Shown in pieces: positions 36,065-44,447 of a stretch of 64,000 nucleotides of DNA. Below the pieces are notes generated by a model. That model saw only the letters and a list, made by a program, of their open reading frames with translations, was not told the origin of the DNA and did not search any database. The position numbers and the translations under genes were made by a program. Source of the DNA: Pelagihabitans sp963710535 (lineage in GTDB: Bacteria > Bacteroidota > Bacteroidia > Flavobacteriales > Flavobacteriaceae). Location of the stretch: assembly GCA_963710535.1 (NCBI GenBank), contig CAVQAW010000003.1, positions 1,282,344 to 1,346,343 on the forward strand, given 5' to 3'. How positions within the stretch are numbered: position 1 is the stretch's first letter; the number at the start of each line of letters is the position of its first letter.

Positions 36065-36988
36065 ATGGAAAACCATTACTTGGGCATCGACATCGGGGGA
36101 ACAAAAATCAAGTTCGTGGTGCTGGGCGAGCAGGGCGAAATTTTGGAACGCGGTCAACTTCCCACAGAGGACACTGCCAAGGAAAATCAATTATGGAAAA
36201 AGAAAATCCTTGCCCTGATTGCCGAAAAGACCAAAACCTGGGCCGATGGCAATCCCAATTTGCTGAAATGCGGGATTGCCGCACCGGGATTGGTCGATTC
36301 CCAAAACAGGATGATCATCAACATGCCGGAGCGCTTGTCGGGAATTGAAAATTTCGACTGGTCACAGGAGCTCCAAAGAAAAATCGTTGTGGTCAACGAT
36401 GGGCATGCTGCCTGTATTGCCGAATACGAATCGTTTTTCAAGACCCAAGGGATAAAGAATATGTTGATGCTGACCTTGGGCACGGGGGTTGGCGGGGGCA
36501 TTATCATAGACGGAAAACTATATCAGGGCCACTTACAGCGTGCCGGACACGTCGGTCATATGACCGTTGACCATGCCGGGCTCCCGACCATGACGAACAT
36601 GCCGGGAAGTTTGGAGCAGGCCTTTGGAAATTTTTCCGTTGCCGAAAGAACCCATGGCCGTTACAACAGCACCGACAGTTTGGTCACCGCCTACCGCGAT
36701 GGAGACGGGCTCGCCACTTATTGGTGGCTGTCATCGGTACAAAAATTGGCCACCGCCCTGGCCTCCTTGAACAACATCCTAGCCCCTGAAATCATCGTCC
36801 TCGGCGGAGGCATTTCCTCAGGGGCGGGCGATGCCTTGATGCAGCCCTTGGCAGCATTCATGGCGCTTTACGAATGGCGGCCCGGCGGCAGCCAGGTGAG
36901 GATCACCGAGGCGAAACACGGCAATTATGCCGGTGCCATAGGGGCAGCCTATTTTGCCAAATCATTACAAAATAAAGAAGGAAGATGA
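36065..36988 (+). CDS. ROK-family sugar kinase lacking the zinc-finger cysteines
   Basis: 308 residues from ATG 36065. ATP motif YLGIDIGGTKIKFVV; catalytic region LTLGTGVGGGIIIDGKLYQG; the histidine in GHVGHMTVDHAG is kept. Where ROK proteins have CxCGxxGCLE, this protein has LPTMTNMPGSLE, so the three zinc cysteines are Thr, Thr and Ser. No DNA-binding domain, so it is a kinase and not a NagC-type repressor. It probably phosphorylates the sugar used by this operon. ATGA overlap with the SIS gene. Confidence 0.88.
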   Translation: MENHYLGIDIGGTKIKFVVLGEQGEILERGQLPTEDTAKENQLWKKKILALIAEKTKTWADGNPNLLKCGIAAPGLVDSQNRMIINMPERLSGIENFDWSQELQRKIVVVNDGHAACIAEYESFFKTQGIKNMLMLTLGTGVGGGIIIDGKLYQGHLQRAGHVGHMTVDHAGLPTMTNMPGSLEQAFGNFSVAERTHGRYNSTDSLVTAYRDGDGLATYWWLSSVQKLATALASLNNILAPEIIVLGGGISSGAGDALMQPLAAFMALYEWRPGGSQVRITEAKHGNYAGAIGAAYFAKSLQNKEGR

Positions 36989-37773
36989 GTTTGACGAATC
37001 AATATTTGGAAAAGGGCAGGGAAATCATTTCGGTGGTGGAAAAACAGCAAGATACCATTCATCAGGTCGCCCAGCTTTTTGCCCGTTCGATCTTGAAGGG
37101 GCGAATGGTACACCTCTTCGGATCGGGCCATAGCAGGATCATGGTAGAGGAAATGTGGCCGCGGTACGGATCTTTTCCGGGGTTCAATCCTATCGTTGAA
37201 CTGTCCCTGACCTTCCATACCCAGGTGGTGGGCGCCAATGGGCAAAGGCAGGCGATGTTCCTTGAAAACGTGCCGGGCCTGGCCCAAAGGATACTCCGTA
37301 ACTTCGATACCAGTCCGGAAGACTCGGCCCTTATCATCTCATCGAGCGGGTGCAATGTCGTGCCCATTGAAATGGCCGAGGAATTCCAAAAACGAAAGGT
37401 AAAGGTCGTGGCCTTGGTCAGTAGCCTGCATTTGGAAGGCTCCACCTCAAAGAAGAGCGATGGAAAAAAATTGATCGACTTCGCCGATTATGTGCTGGAT
37501 ACCGGTGCCCCTTTGGGCGACGCCATGCTCTATGTCGATGGCCTGGATACGCCCGTTGCCCCTGGATCCACGTTGGGCGGGGTACTGTTGATCAATTGCC
37601 TCAAAGCAGAAATCGCACAAATCCTGCACCAAAACGGAAAATCCCCAAAAGTGCTCAGCAGTGGTAAAATCATTGGGGAGCAACGCGCAGCGGAATTATT
37701 CGAATCGGCCTATGACGAACATGCCCATCTACTGGCAAAACTGTACCAAAACGTCAGGGGCGGAATGAAGTAG
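36985..37773 (+). CDS. SIS-domain sugar-phosphate isomerase/binding protein
   Basis: 262 residues. SIS fold with VHLFGSGHSRIMVEEMWPR near residue 42 and ALIISSSGCNVVPIEMAEEF plus VKVVALVSSLHLEGSTSKKSDGKKL in the middle. It belongs to the COG4821-like branch of sugar isomerase-domain proteins. Last gene of the operon, overlapping the ROK gene by 4 bases: kinase followed by phosphosugar isomerase or deaminase is the likely order. Substrate unknown. Confidence 0.85.
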   Translation: MSLTNQYLEKGREIISVVEKQQDTIHQVAQLFARSILKGRMVHLFGSGHSRIMVEEMWPRYGSFPGFNPIVELSLTFHTQVVGANGQRQAMFLENVPGLAQRILRNFDTSPEDSALIISSSGCNVVPIEMAEEFQKRKVKVVALVSSLHLEGSTSKKSDGKKLIDFADYVLDTGAPLGDAMLYVDGLDTPVAPGSTLGGVLLINCLKAEIAQILHQNGKSPKVLSSGKIIGEQRAAELFESAYDEHAHLLAKLYQNVRGGMK

Positions 37774-37776
37774 CTT

Positions 37777-37802
37777 GCTGTGGCAAGTTCGGTCGCCACA
37801 GC
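37777..37802. terminator. Hairpin between convergent SIS and GntR genes
   Basis: GCTGTGGC (37777-37784) and GCCACAGC (37795-37802), perfect 8-bp arms with a 10-base loop, starting 4 bases after the SIS stop. No strong T-run follows on the plus strand, so it may stop or protect transcripts only weakly. Confidence 0.42.
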
Positions 37803-37833
37803 CCTAAAGATCGGGATTTTTATTCACGGCCTC

Positions 37834-38556
37834 TCAAAGAAAATAGCTGTTGCGCACCGGCACGGTAGTGGTCTTGCAATAAATTTCACTGTATAGATTC
37901 AGTTCGGGCCTGCTGGTCTTGAAACGAACGGAGATATGAAGTACCGGATCGCCCTGCTTCATATCCAAATTCCTGGCAACCTCCCCATTGGCGGCTTCCG
38001 CCCTCAATTCCTGCTCGGAGCCCATGATTTCTATCAGGTATTCCTGGCTCAGCGTCTTAAAAAAGGAGCCGTCGACAAAATCATCGGAACGAAGCGGTTC
38101 CAGGGCATTTTGTGAATACCAGTTGTGTTCCAAAACGATGGGGCGTTCCTCCAAATAACGCACCCGTTGAAAGTAAACACAAGGCGCATTTCTTTCCGCA
38201 GCGGTCAAGGGAAAGGATATCAGTTCATCCCATTCCCCGATTTTGGGTTCCTGCAAGACCACGGTCTTGACCTGGTAATCGGTTACTTCCGAAAATCCTT
38301 TGACGGTCAACAGGCCCAACGACTTCCTTCGCTCGAGGACCCTGCTCCCCTTGCCGTGTTCCTTTTCGATAAAGCCCTCCTTTAAGAGCTCGTCTAGGGC
38401 CTTCCTTACCGTTGTCCTGGTGGTGCCGAACTGCACGCAAATCTCATTTTCAGAAGGCAGGTAAGCGTCTACCGGGTATTTTCCGGTTTGTATCCTTTTT
38501 TTGAAATAGTCCTGAATCTGAAGGTACTTTCGTCTTTTGTTCACCTTAGGTTTCAT
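37834..38556 (-). CDS. GntR-family repressor with UTRA effector domain
   Basis: 240 residues from ATG 38556 (a TTG lies at 38577). N-terminal winged helix: YLQIQDYFKKRIQTGKYPVDAYLPSE, then NEICVQFGTTRTTVRKALDELLKEGFIEKEHGKGSRVL. The C-terminal UTRA domain (VYFQRVRYLEERPIVLEHNWY, HISVRFKTSRPELNLYSEIYCKT) binds small effectors, often sugar phosphates, as in HutC/FarR regulators. It faces the MetE-like operon and lies between the two operators it most likely binds, so it should control both operons and itself. Confidence 0.92.
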   Translation of the reverse strand: MKPKVNKRRKYLQIQDYFKKRIQTGKYPVDAYLPSENEICVQFGTTRTTVRKALDELLKEGFIEKEHGKGSRVLERRKSLGLLTVKGFSEVTDYQVKTVVLQEPKIGEWDELISFPLTAAERNAPCVYFQRVRYLEERPIVLEHNWYSQNALEPLRSDDFVDGSFFKTLSQEYLIEIMGSEQELRAEAANGEVARNLDMKQGDPVLHISVRFKTSRPELNLYSEIYCKTTTVPVRNSYFL

Positions 38557-38594
38557 TGAGGGTTCAAGAACTTTCAAAGTTCATCGATCGCTTG

Positions 38595-38625
38595 GAAATG
38601 TACGTATTTTTACTTGTACATACAA
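38595..38625 (-). promoter_or_regulatory. Promoter of the GntR gene
   Basis: On the minus strand TTG at 38625-38623, a 20-base spacer, and TACATTTC at 38602-38595. The TTG comes from the right arm of the operator palindrome, so repressor binding would shut its own gene. Confidence 0.55.
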
Positions 38626-38627
38626 GT
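38612..38627. promoter_or_regulatory. Operator palindrome ACTTGTACATACAAGT (site 2)
   Basis: Same as site 1 at 33940 except the central base pair (CA for CG), 7-bp perfect arms ACTTGTA/TACAAGT. It lies between divergent promoters and supplies the -33 TTG of both. Confidence 0.85.
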
Positions 38628-38644
38628 TAATTTGGTTACTTTAG
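38614..38644 (+). promoter_or_regulatory. Promoter of the MetE-like/UlaG-like operon
   Basis: TTG at 38614-38616, 20-base spacer, TACTTTAG at 38637-38644 (imperfect TAnnTTTG). Mirrors the promoter at site 1 in position relative to the palindrome. Confidence 0.5.
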
Positions 38645-38653
38645 CTACCCACC

Positions 38654-38699
38654 GTCCAAGCGGTTTCGAGAGCGAATATTAGCTTGCCAACGCTTGGAC
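38654..38699 (+). repeat. Leader hairpin upstream of the MetE-like gene
   Basis: GTCCAAGCG (38654-38662) and CGCTTGGAC (38691-38699) are perfect 9-bp arms around a 28-base loop. The hairpin would sit at the very 5' end of the mRNA, 23 bases before the ATG at 38723. It could protect the mRNA or regulate translation. Confidence 0.65.
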
Positions 38700-38722
38700 C
38701 GGCGAACCAATGAACCGAAGCA

Positions 38723-39751
38723 ATGAACGACTACCCCATTAGAACCACCGTTGTAGGCAGCTACCCCTTTCCTGGATGGCTTGAATTCGTATCCCAGAAC
38801 CTCGATAAATTCGGGGCGGCCGATATCGAGGAAGCCATAGAAGATGCGGTCATCGCGGCCATCCACGATCAAACCGCGGCGGGCCTCGACGTTATCACGG
38901 ACGGGGAGCAAACCCGGCTCGATTTCAACCTTTCCTTTTATGGATTTATCGAGGGCATCGAGAACAATGCTTCCGATACCCGGAAATTTGGCCCACCCGC
39001 CCATGACCAACGTGGCAAGAACAACATTATCGGTACCCTGTCGGCTCCCAAGGGCCTAGGGGCGGTCAAGGAATTTGAACGGTTGAAGCGATTGGTGCCG
39101 GCGGGACCCACACTCAAAGCCAGTATCCCCGGGCCGTATACTTTGAGCGGGCGCCTCTTGCCCAACACGACCTACAAGGACCGTTATGAAATCACCGAAG
39201 CATTGATGCCGATCATCACCCAAGAACTGCAAGCCTTGGTGGCTGCCGGTTGTAAAGAGATTACCGTCGATGAGCCCTCCATGAGCTGTTATGCCTATAA
39301 ATCGGATACCAAACGATTTGTGGATATTTTCAACCGTACCGTTAAGCCGATCGTGGGCCAATGCAACCTGAGCACCCACCTCTGTTTCGGGAATTTTAAG
39401 GGAAGGCCGGTGGGCTATCGCAGCATCAAGCCGATGCTGCCCGACTTTCTGGATATGGACGTGAACGAAATCCATATTGAAATGGCCAACCGCGAGTTTT
39501 CCGAAATAGAACTGCTGGCCCCCTTTGCCGAAAAAATGAATGTGGCCGTGGGCATCATCGACGTAAAAAACTACTATATCGAAAGTGAGGCCGATGTGGT
39601 GGAACGGATCCAAAGATGCCTGAAATATGTCCCTGCCGAAAAATTGTCCGTTGCCCCCGATTGTGGACTGAGCCAGACCGCGAGATGGGCCTCACGGCAG
39701 AAACTGAAGCATATGGTGGCCGGAGCCAAAAAAGTGAGGGAAACATTATGA
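38723..39751 (+). CDS. MetE-C-terminal-like zinc methyltransferase
   Basis: 342 residues, single catalytic barrel of the cobalamin-independent methionine synthase family (full MetE is over 700). IRTTVVGSYPFPGWL, ITDGEQTRLDFNLSFYGF and ITVDEPSMSCYAYKSD fit the family. Zinc ligands are intact: H219 and C221 in STHLCFG, E253 in IHIEMANRE, C314 in APDCGLSQTARW. It should move a methyl group to a thiol. Standing in a sugar operon beside a UlaG-like hydrolase and under GntR control, it is unlikely to be a housekeeping methionine synthase. ATGA overlap with the next gene. Confidence 0.85.
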   Translation: MNDYPIRTTVVGSYPFPGWLEFVSQNLDKFGAADIEEAIEDAVIAAIHDQTAAGLDVITDGEQTRLDFNLSFYGFIEGIENNASDTRKFGPPAHDQRGKNNIIGTLSAPKGLGAVKEFERLKRLVPAGPTLKASIPGPYTLSGRLLPNTTYKDRYEITEALMPIITQELQALVAAGCKEITVDEPSMSCYAYKSDTKRFVDIFNRTVKPIVGQCNLSTHLCFGNFKGRPVGYRSIKPMLPDFLDMDVNEIHIEMANREFSEIELLAPFAEKMNVAVGIIDVKNYYIESEADVVERIQRCLKYVPAEKLSVAPDCGLSQTARWASRQKLKHMVAGAKKVRETL

Positions 39752-40596
39752 GTGAACTGATCCCAGCCGCAAAGAAGCATGAACACCTCATCTCGGAAAT
39801 GGATTCCCTCTTGGCAAAAAAAGAGGGTTTTTGCCTTTGGTGGCTGGGACAAAGCGGCTTTTTACTGCAATGGAACGGCAAAAGGGTCTTGATCGATCCC
39901 TATCTTTCCGATTCCCTGACCAAAAAATACGCGAAGACCGAAAAACCTCATGTGAGGATGAGCGAGTTGGTCGTACGGCCCGAATTGTTGAGACACATTT
40001 CGGTGGTCACTTCCAGCCATAACCACACCGATCATTTGGACGCGGAAACCTTGATGCCCGTGTTGAAGAACAATCCGCAAATTCAATTGATCATACCCGA
40101 GGCCAACAGGGCCTTCGTGGCAGATCGGGTACAATGCGATCCCGATTTTCCCATCGGGCTCAACGAGGGGCAATCGCGCTCGGTCGATGGGTTCCTGTTC
40201 CACGGAATTCCTGCCAAACACAACGAGATCGAAAGGGATGCCAGGGGAAATTGCAGGTTCATGGGCTATGTCATCGAATTTGGGGATTACGCCATATACC
40301 ATAGCGGCGACACCTTGTGGTTCGAAGGCATGGCAGCAGTTGTAAAGCCCTATCAAATAGACGTCGCCATATTGCCCATCAACGGGGATGACCCTTCGCG
40401 AAAAGTGGCGGGCAACCTGAGTGCCAAGGAAAGTGTGGCATTGGGCAAGGCCATCGGCGCCAAGTTGGTCGTGCCTTGTCACTACGATATGTTCGCCTTC
40501 AATACGGCAGACGTCAACGAATTTATCGTGGAGGCGGAGCAAAAGGGACAGGGCTATAAAGTGCTCCTCGGCGGGGAATACCTCATGATCGATTGA
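39748..40596 (+). CDS. UlaG-like MBL-fold metallohydrolase
   Basis: 282 residues from ATG 39748. Metal motif SSHNHTDHLDAETL (HxHxDH) after a beta-lactamase-fold start FCLWWLGQSGFLLQWNGKRVLIDPYLSDSL; later ligands in IYHSGDTLWFEGM and VVPCHYDMFAFN. Resembles L-ascorbate-6-phosphate lactonase UlaG, so opening of a sugar lactone (phosphate) is the best guess and would follow a sugar oxidation by the dehydrogenases in this locus. Overlaps the MetE-like gene by 4 bases. Confidence 0.87.
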   Translation: MSELIPAAKKHEHLISEMDSLLAKKEGFCLWWLGQSGFLLQWNGKRVLIDPYLSDSLTKKYAKTEKPHVRMSELVVRPELLRHISVVTSSHNHTDHLDAETLMPVLKNNPQIQLIIPEANRAFVADRVQCDPDFPIGLNEGQSRSVDGFLFHGIPAKHNEIERDARGNCRFMGYVIEFGDYAIYHSGDTLWFEGMAAVVKPYQIDVAILPINGDDPSRKVAGNLSAKESVALGKAIGAKLVVPCHYDMFAFNTADVNEFIVEAEQKGQGYKVLLGGEYLMID

Positions 40597-40782
40597 TCGA
40601 TCGGGTTCCGAAAAGGGGCGCGCGATGCACCCATGGCCATCCCAGCATCTTGGCAAGGTATTTATTGGGCCGTTCAAAGAAAGTGAGAGGGAAAAAATGT
40701 ATGGAATATTTTACGCTTTATCCCATTTTAATAAAATCGATGTAGTACCTTGAGTTCCAAACCAAGCTTTCAAAACCATCCG

Positions 40783-42051
40783 ATGAAAAACTTTCCTTCC
40801 CTATATCCCTTTACCAGAATGGCCATGGTGGCACTTTTGGGGATCTCATGTATCAAGTGCGCCGACACTCCAAAAAATGAGCCCAAAACCATCATTAATG
40901 AAACGGGCATAGTGGTTCCTGACGGATTTTCCGTTGAAATCGTGGCCAAAGACCTCGGGGCCATCCGGCATATCACCGTTTCAAAAAACGGGGATATCTA
41001 TGTAAACAGATCCGTACTCAAGGATGACAAAGGAATCGTGTTATTAACGGACAGCAACAAGGACGGCACCATTGACAAACAACAACAATTCGGCGCGCTG
41101 CCCGGTACGGGCATCACCGTTGGGAACGGTTATTTGTATGCCTCTTCCAACTCCGGGGTCTATCGCTACAAACTGGATGAAAATGAAGCCTTGATCGATA
41201 CCGAAAATCCGGAAAACATAGTGGACGGCCTTATCGATATGGGCCAAGACAACGCAAAGTCATTTGTAATCGACAAGGATTCGAACCTCTATGTCACTAT
41301 TGGCTCATGGAACGATGCTTGCAGGGACGAGGTGGCCAAGACCGGAATGATGCCCTGTACCATACTTGACTCGGCAGGGGGCATTTGGAAATTCAAGGCC
41401 GATCGGCTGAACCAGCGCTTTTCCGACGGAACGCGGTATGCCACCGGACTTAAAAACGCCGTAGGCACGGCATGGAATTTTGAAACGAACACTTTGTTTG
41501 CCACCGTTCACGGGCGTGGCGGACTATCCGATTTTTACCCCGACATGTATACCCCCCAGCAAAGTGCCGAATTGCCAGCAGAAACCCTTTATGAATTGCA
41601 CGAAGGCGATGACGCGGGCTGGCCCTATATCTATTATGACCAGTTCAAGCATCAGAAAATAGTTGCGCCCGAATATGGCGGCGACGGGGAAACAACGGGT
41701 GGTGAAAATGCCTTGGACCCCATCATGGCCTTCCCGGCCCATTTGGGGCCTAACGACCTGCTCTTTTACACAGGCAAGATGTTCCCGGAAAAATATAAAA
41801 ATGGGGCTTTTATCGCTTTTCACAATCAATCCCCAGAAATCAAAAAAGGATTTTTTGTGGCCTTCGTACCGTTTAAAGACGGGAAGCCCGTCGGGGATTG
41901 GGAGATCTTTGCGGACGATTTTGCCGGGATCGATCTAGCCGACCCCCAAGGCCCCGTGCAACATCGCCCCTGTGGTTTGGCGCAAGGCCCCAATGGGGAA
42001 CTTTATGTGAGTGATGACCTGGGCGGTACGGTCTTTAAAATAAGCTATTAG
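40783..42051 (+). CDS. Sorbosone/glucose dehydrogenase-like beta-propeller lipoprotein
   Basis: 422 residues from ATG 40783. N-terminal signal MKNFPSLYPFTRMAMVALLGISC with a likely lipid cysteine. The rest is a six-bladed propeller of the soluble PQQ sugar dehydrogenase type: VVPDGFSVEIVAKDLGAIRHITVSKNGDIYVN, LYVTIGSWNDAC, YATGLKNAVGTAW, GDDAGWPYIYYD, and the C-terminal LAQGPNGELYVSDDLGGTVFKI. Oxidation of an aldose or sorbosone in the periplasm is the family role. 186 bases separate it from the UlaG-like gene, so it may have its own promoter. Confidence 0.83.
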   Translation: MKNFPSLYPFTRMAMVALLGISCIKCADTPKNEPKTIINETGIVVPDGFSVEIVAKDLGAIRHITVSKNGDIYVNRSVLKDDKGIVLLTDSNKDGTIDKQQQFGALPGTGITVGNGYLYASSNSGVYRYKLDENEALIDTENPENIVDGLIDMGQDNAKSFVIDKDSNLYVTIGSWNDACRDEVAKTGMMPCTILDSAGGIWKFKADRLNQRFSDGTRYATGLKNAVGTAWNFETNTLFATVHGRGGLSDFYPDMYTPQQSAELPAETLYELHEGDDAGWPYIYYDQFKHQKIVAPEYGGDGETTGGENALDPIMAFPAHLGPNDLLFYTGKMFPEKYKNGAFIAFHNQSPEIKKGFFVAFVPFKDGKPVGDWEIFADDFAGIDLADPQGPVQHRPCGLAQGPNGELYVSDDLGGTVFKISY

Positions 42052-42129
42052 GCAATTCACGATTTGGGACCCATTGAAATCGTGCGTATATAGAACCGAA
42101 CCGGTAAAAGCATTGGAGTTTGGGTGTGC

Positions 42130-42175
42130 TAATTACTTGTTGACCATGGCAAATCCTGTTAAGAGCAGGTAATTA
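42130..42175. terminator. Inverted repeat between convergent genes
   Basis: TAATTACTTG (42130-42139) and CAGGTAATTA (42166-42175) pair with one G-T mismatch; a small CCTG/CAGG stem lies at the inner end. It lies between the sorbosone-dehydrogenase-like gene and the convergent Na/Pi gene. Loop is long, so terminator function is tentative. Confidence 0.3.
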
Positions 42176-42192
42176 TTCCAGGAGTCAATGAT

Positions 42193-43896
42193 TCATTGAT
42201 TTTCACCCAATTCATCATTAATATCCTGTACAACTTCAAATTGTTGCGTCTCCTCTTTGCTCAAAACCAATTCCAGAATGGCAAATAATATCTGCTTGCA
42301 TGATTGAAGGAACGCCCTATTTACCAAAATTGCTGTAGACACCTCAATATCTTGCAACTGTTTGCTGTTGATGGCCTGGGTGGTTAGCTTTAAAAAATCT
42401 TGATCCTCTTCCTTAAGATTTTTCAAAATCTTAAGGATCGATTTTGTTTTGTCCTTTTTTGTGTCCTCAACAATCAGCTTATCAATTTTTAGATAGGTTT
42501 CGATCAAACGTTTTCTGAAATGCGTGTACTGTTCATTCAAAAAATTGCTGTCGGAATTTTCGAACTCATCAAAATTATGTTTTACATCCTTTAATGTTTT
42601 TGCGGAATGCAGGGCCATTCTTGCCGCATGTTGGTATCGATTGAGCGCCTGGGATTCCATTTCCGTCAGTTCGTGGGATTGTATGCCAGCCGAGAAGGTA
42701 AAAATCTCGGCCTGGAGCAATTTCAAATTATCATACATATCTTCTTCCGTTACCCGGATGGGTTTGGTTTCCTTCCCACTGTAATCATATTGGGAAAAGA
42801 CAAGTTTTTCATCGATACGTAAGACACCCAGGTTAAAACGAAGTGCATTTCTAACCAGATGCAGGGTCTCCTTTTTCATGGCCGATAAGGCGGCCTCGGC
42901 AATCTCGGGGGTCGTGTTGTTGATGAACAGCGTGACTTCCGTTTTTTTGTCCGGAAATAATCTGATCAGTAGCCTGGCCAAAACGGGGATAAAAGGGAAA
43001 AATATCAGTACGCCCAGCAGGTTGAAAATGGTATGGAACAATGCCAGACCAATCACGGCATCGGTTTTGATATCAACGATATGGATTACAACATAAATCA
43101 GGGCAGGCATCAGCAAAAGGGCAACCAAAGCGGTAACCAGGTTGAATACCAAGTGACTGAACGCAACCCTTTTTTTTACTTGAATGGCACCGATGGCCCC
43201 GAGCAAGATCGTGGCCGTAGTGCCTACATTCGCACCGATCACCATGGCTGCCGCAGTATTGAAGCCCAATATTTCCAAATTCAGGGCGGTTAGCACTATC
43301 GCTATGGTCGCGGAACTTGACTGCATTATTGCCGTCAGCAATATCCCAATTACCAGATAGAAAATTATACCGTAGTCGGGTATCGATTTGATATCCAAGG
43401 TACTGGTAAAAACTTCCATGCTCGTTTTCATATAGTCAAGCCCCATAAAAAGAAAGCCGAAGCCAACAACCAGTTTGCTGATGTTCGCATATTTTTCAGA
43501 ATTCCCCAGAAATATCAGACCGAGACCCCCACTGCCGATCATTGGCAGTGCAAAGCTCTCGATGCTGAATTTAAATCCGAGCGTGGCGACGATCCAAGCC
43601 GTAATCGTGGTCCCGATATTGGAACCCAGTATTACCCCGATGGCATTTTCCATGGTCATGATTCCTGCACCCACGAATGCCAAAATCATCAGTGAAACCG
43701 CAGAACTGCTCTGTAATATGGAGGTGGCAAAAATCCCGGCGAAGATAGATTTGATCTTCCCCGTGGTGTATTCCCTGATAAGACGTTTGAACGATCTACC
43801 GGAAAGTTTTTTGATCGATTCTTCCATCAGGAACATTCCGAACAGGAAAATTCCCAATCCAGCCAATAACTTCCATATGTCGAATCCTTCAGGCAT
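42193..43896 (-). CDS. Na+/phosphate cotransporter family membrane protein
   Basis: 567 residues from ATG 43896 (the frame extends to 43980). The two inverted QSSSA motifs are visible, SILQSSSAVSLMILAF and AIMQSSSATIAIVLTAL, each followed by GSNIGTTIT or GANVGTTAT. About 8-10 membrane helices occupy the first 320 residues. The C-terminal 230 residues are a soluble helical PhoU-like domain (LLQAEIFTFSAGIQSHELTEMESQAL). This is the NptA/YjbB type that couples phosphate transport to sodium. Confidence 0.9.
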   Translation of the reverse strand: MPEGFDIWKLLAGLGIFLFGMFLMEESIKKLSGRSFKRLIREYTTGKIKSIFAGIFATSILQSSSAVSLMILAFVGAGIMTMENAIGVILGSNIGTTITAWIVATLGFKFSIESFALPMIGSGGLGLIFLGNSEKYANISKLVVGFGFLFMGLDYMKTSMEVFTSTLDIKSIPDYGIIFYLVIGILLTAIMQSSSATIAIVLTALNLEILGFNTAAAMVIGANVGTTATILLGAIGAIQVKKRVAFSHLVFNLVTALVALLLMPALIYVVIHIVDIKTDAVIGLALFHTIFNLLGVLIFFPFIPVLARLLIRLFPDKKTEVTLFINNTTPEIAEAALSAMKKETLHLVRNALRFNLGVLRIDEKLVFSQYDYSGKETKPIRVTEEDMYDNLKLLQAEIFTFSAGIQSHELTEMESQALNRYQHAARMALHSAKTLKDVKHNFDEFENSDSNFLNEQYTHFRKRLIETYLKIDKLIVEDTKKDKTKSILKILKNLKEEDQDFLKLTTQAINSKQLQDIEVSTAILVNRAFLQSCKQILFAILELVLSKEETQQFEVVQDINDELGENQ

Positions 43897-44447
43897 TATT
43901 GATAAGTAAGGTATACATCCAACGATCAACTTTTTATGGAGTTCGGCCGCTATAAGGCCAAGTTCCATTTTTGGTGGCAAAACCTGAATGATGGCCTATT
44001 CGGAAATGGTGATGCACCGTGCCGTTAAATGTAAAGGCGGGAAACAAAACATGCCATGATATTTGTCATAGGTGCTGCCCCAAGGAAGTACCCGCACTTG
44101 ATATTTTAGACAAATAAATTGAAAAACGGATTTGGCCATCTGGAAATTCGGGCGTGACCCTCTCGCTTACAGGGTATCCATATGGTGTCCCATGAAATGT
44201 GAATGAACGATACTACTAAAAGGAGACCAAGAATGAGACAAATAGAGAAAGCTTCATACTCTTGTAAATTCGTATCCTAAATTGGCCAATTTATAGAACT
44301 TGCCATTTTGAGAAGTAAATTCGGCGCGATTGCATATCGCCTATAAAATGATTTGAAATAATAGATGTCCATTCCAGGAAATTGAACAATTGAAAACAAA
44401 ATGGGGTTATTTAAACTTTCTGTTGATAGGTGAAGTGCCCCGATGAT
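43897..44447. other. Gene-free stretch
   Basis: About 550 bases between two minus-strand membrane protein genes. I see no supported gene, RNA or strong hairpin. Confidence 0.5.
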
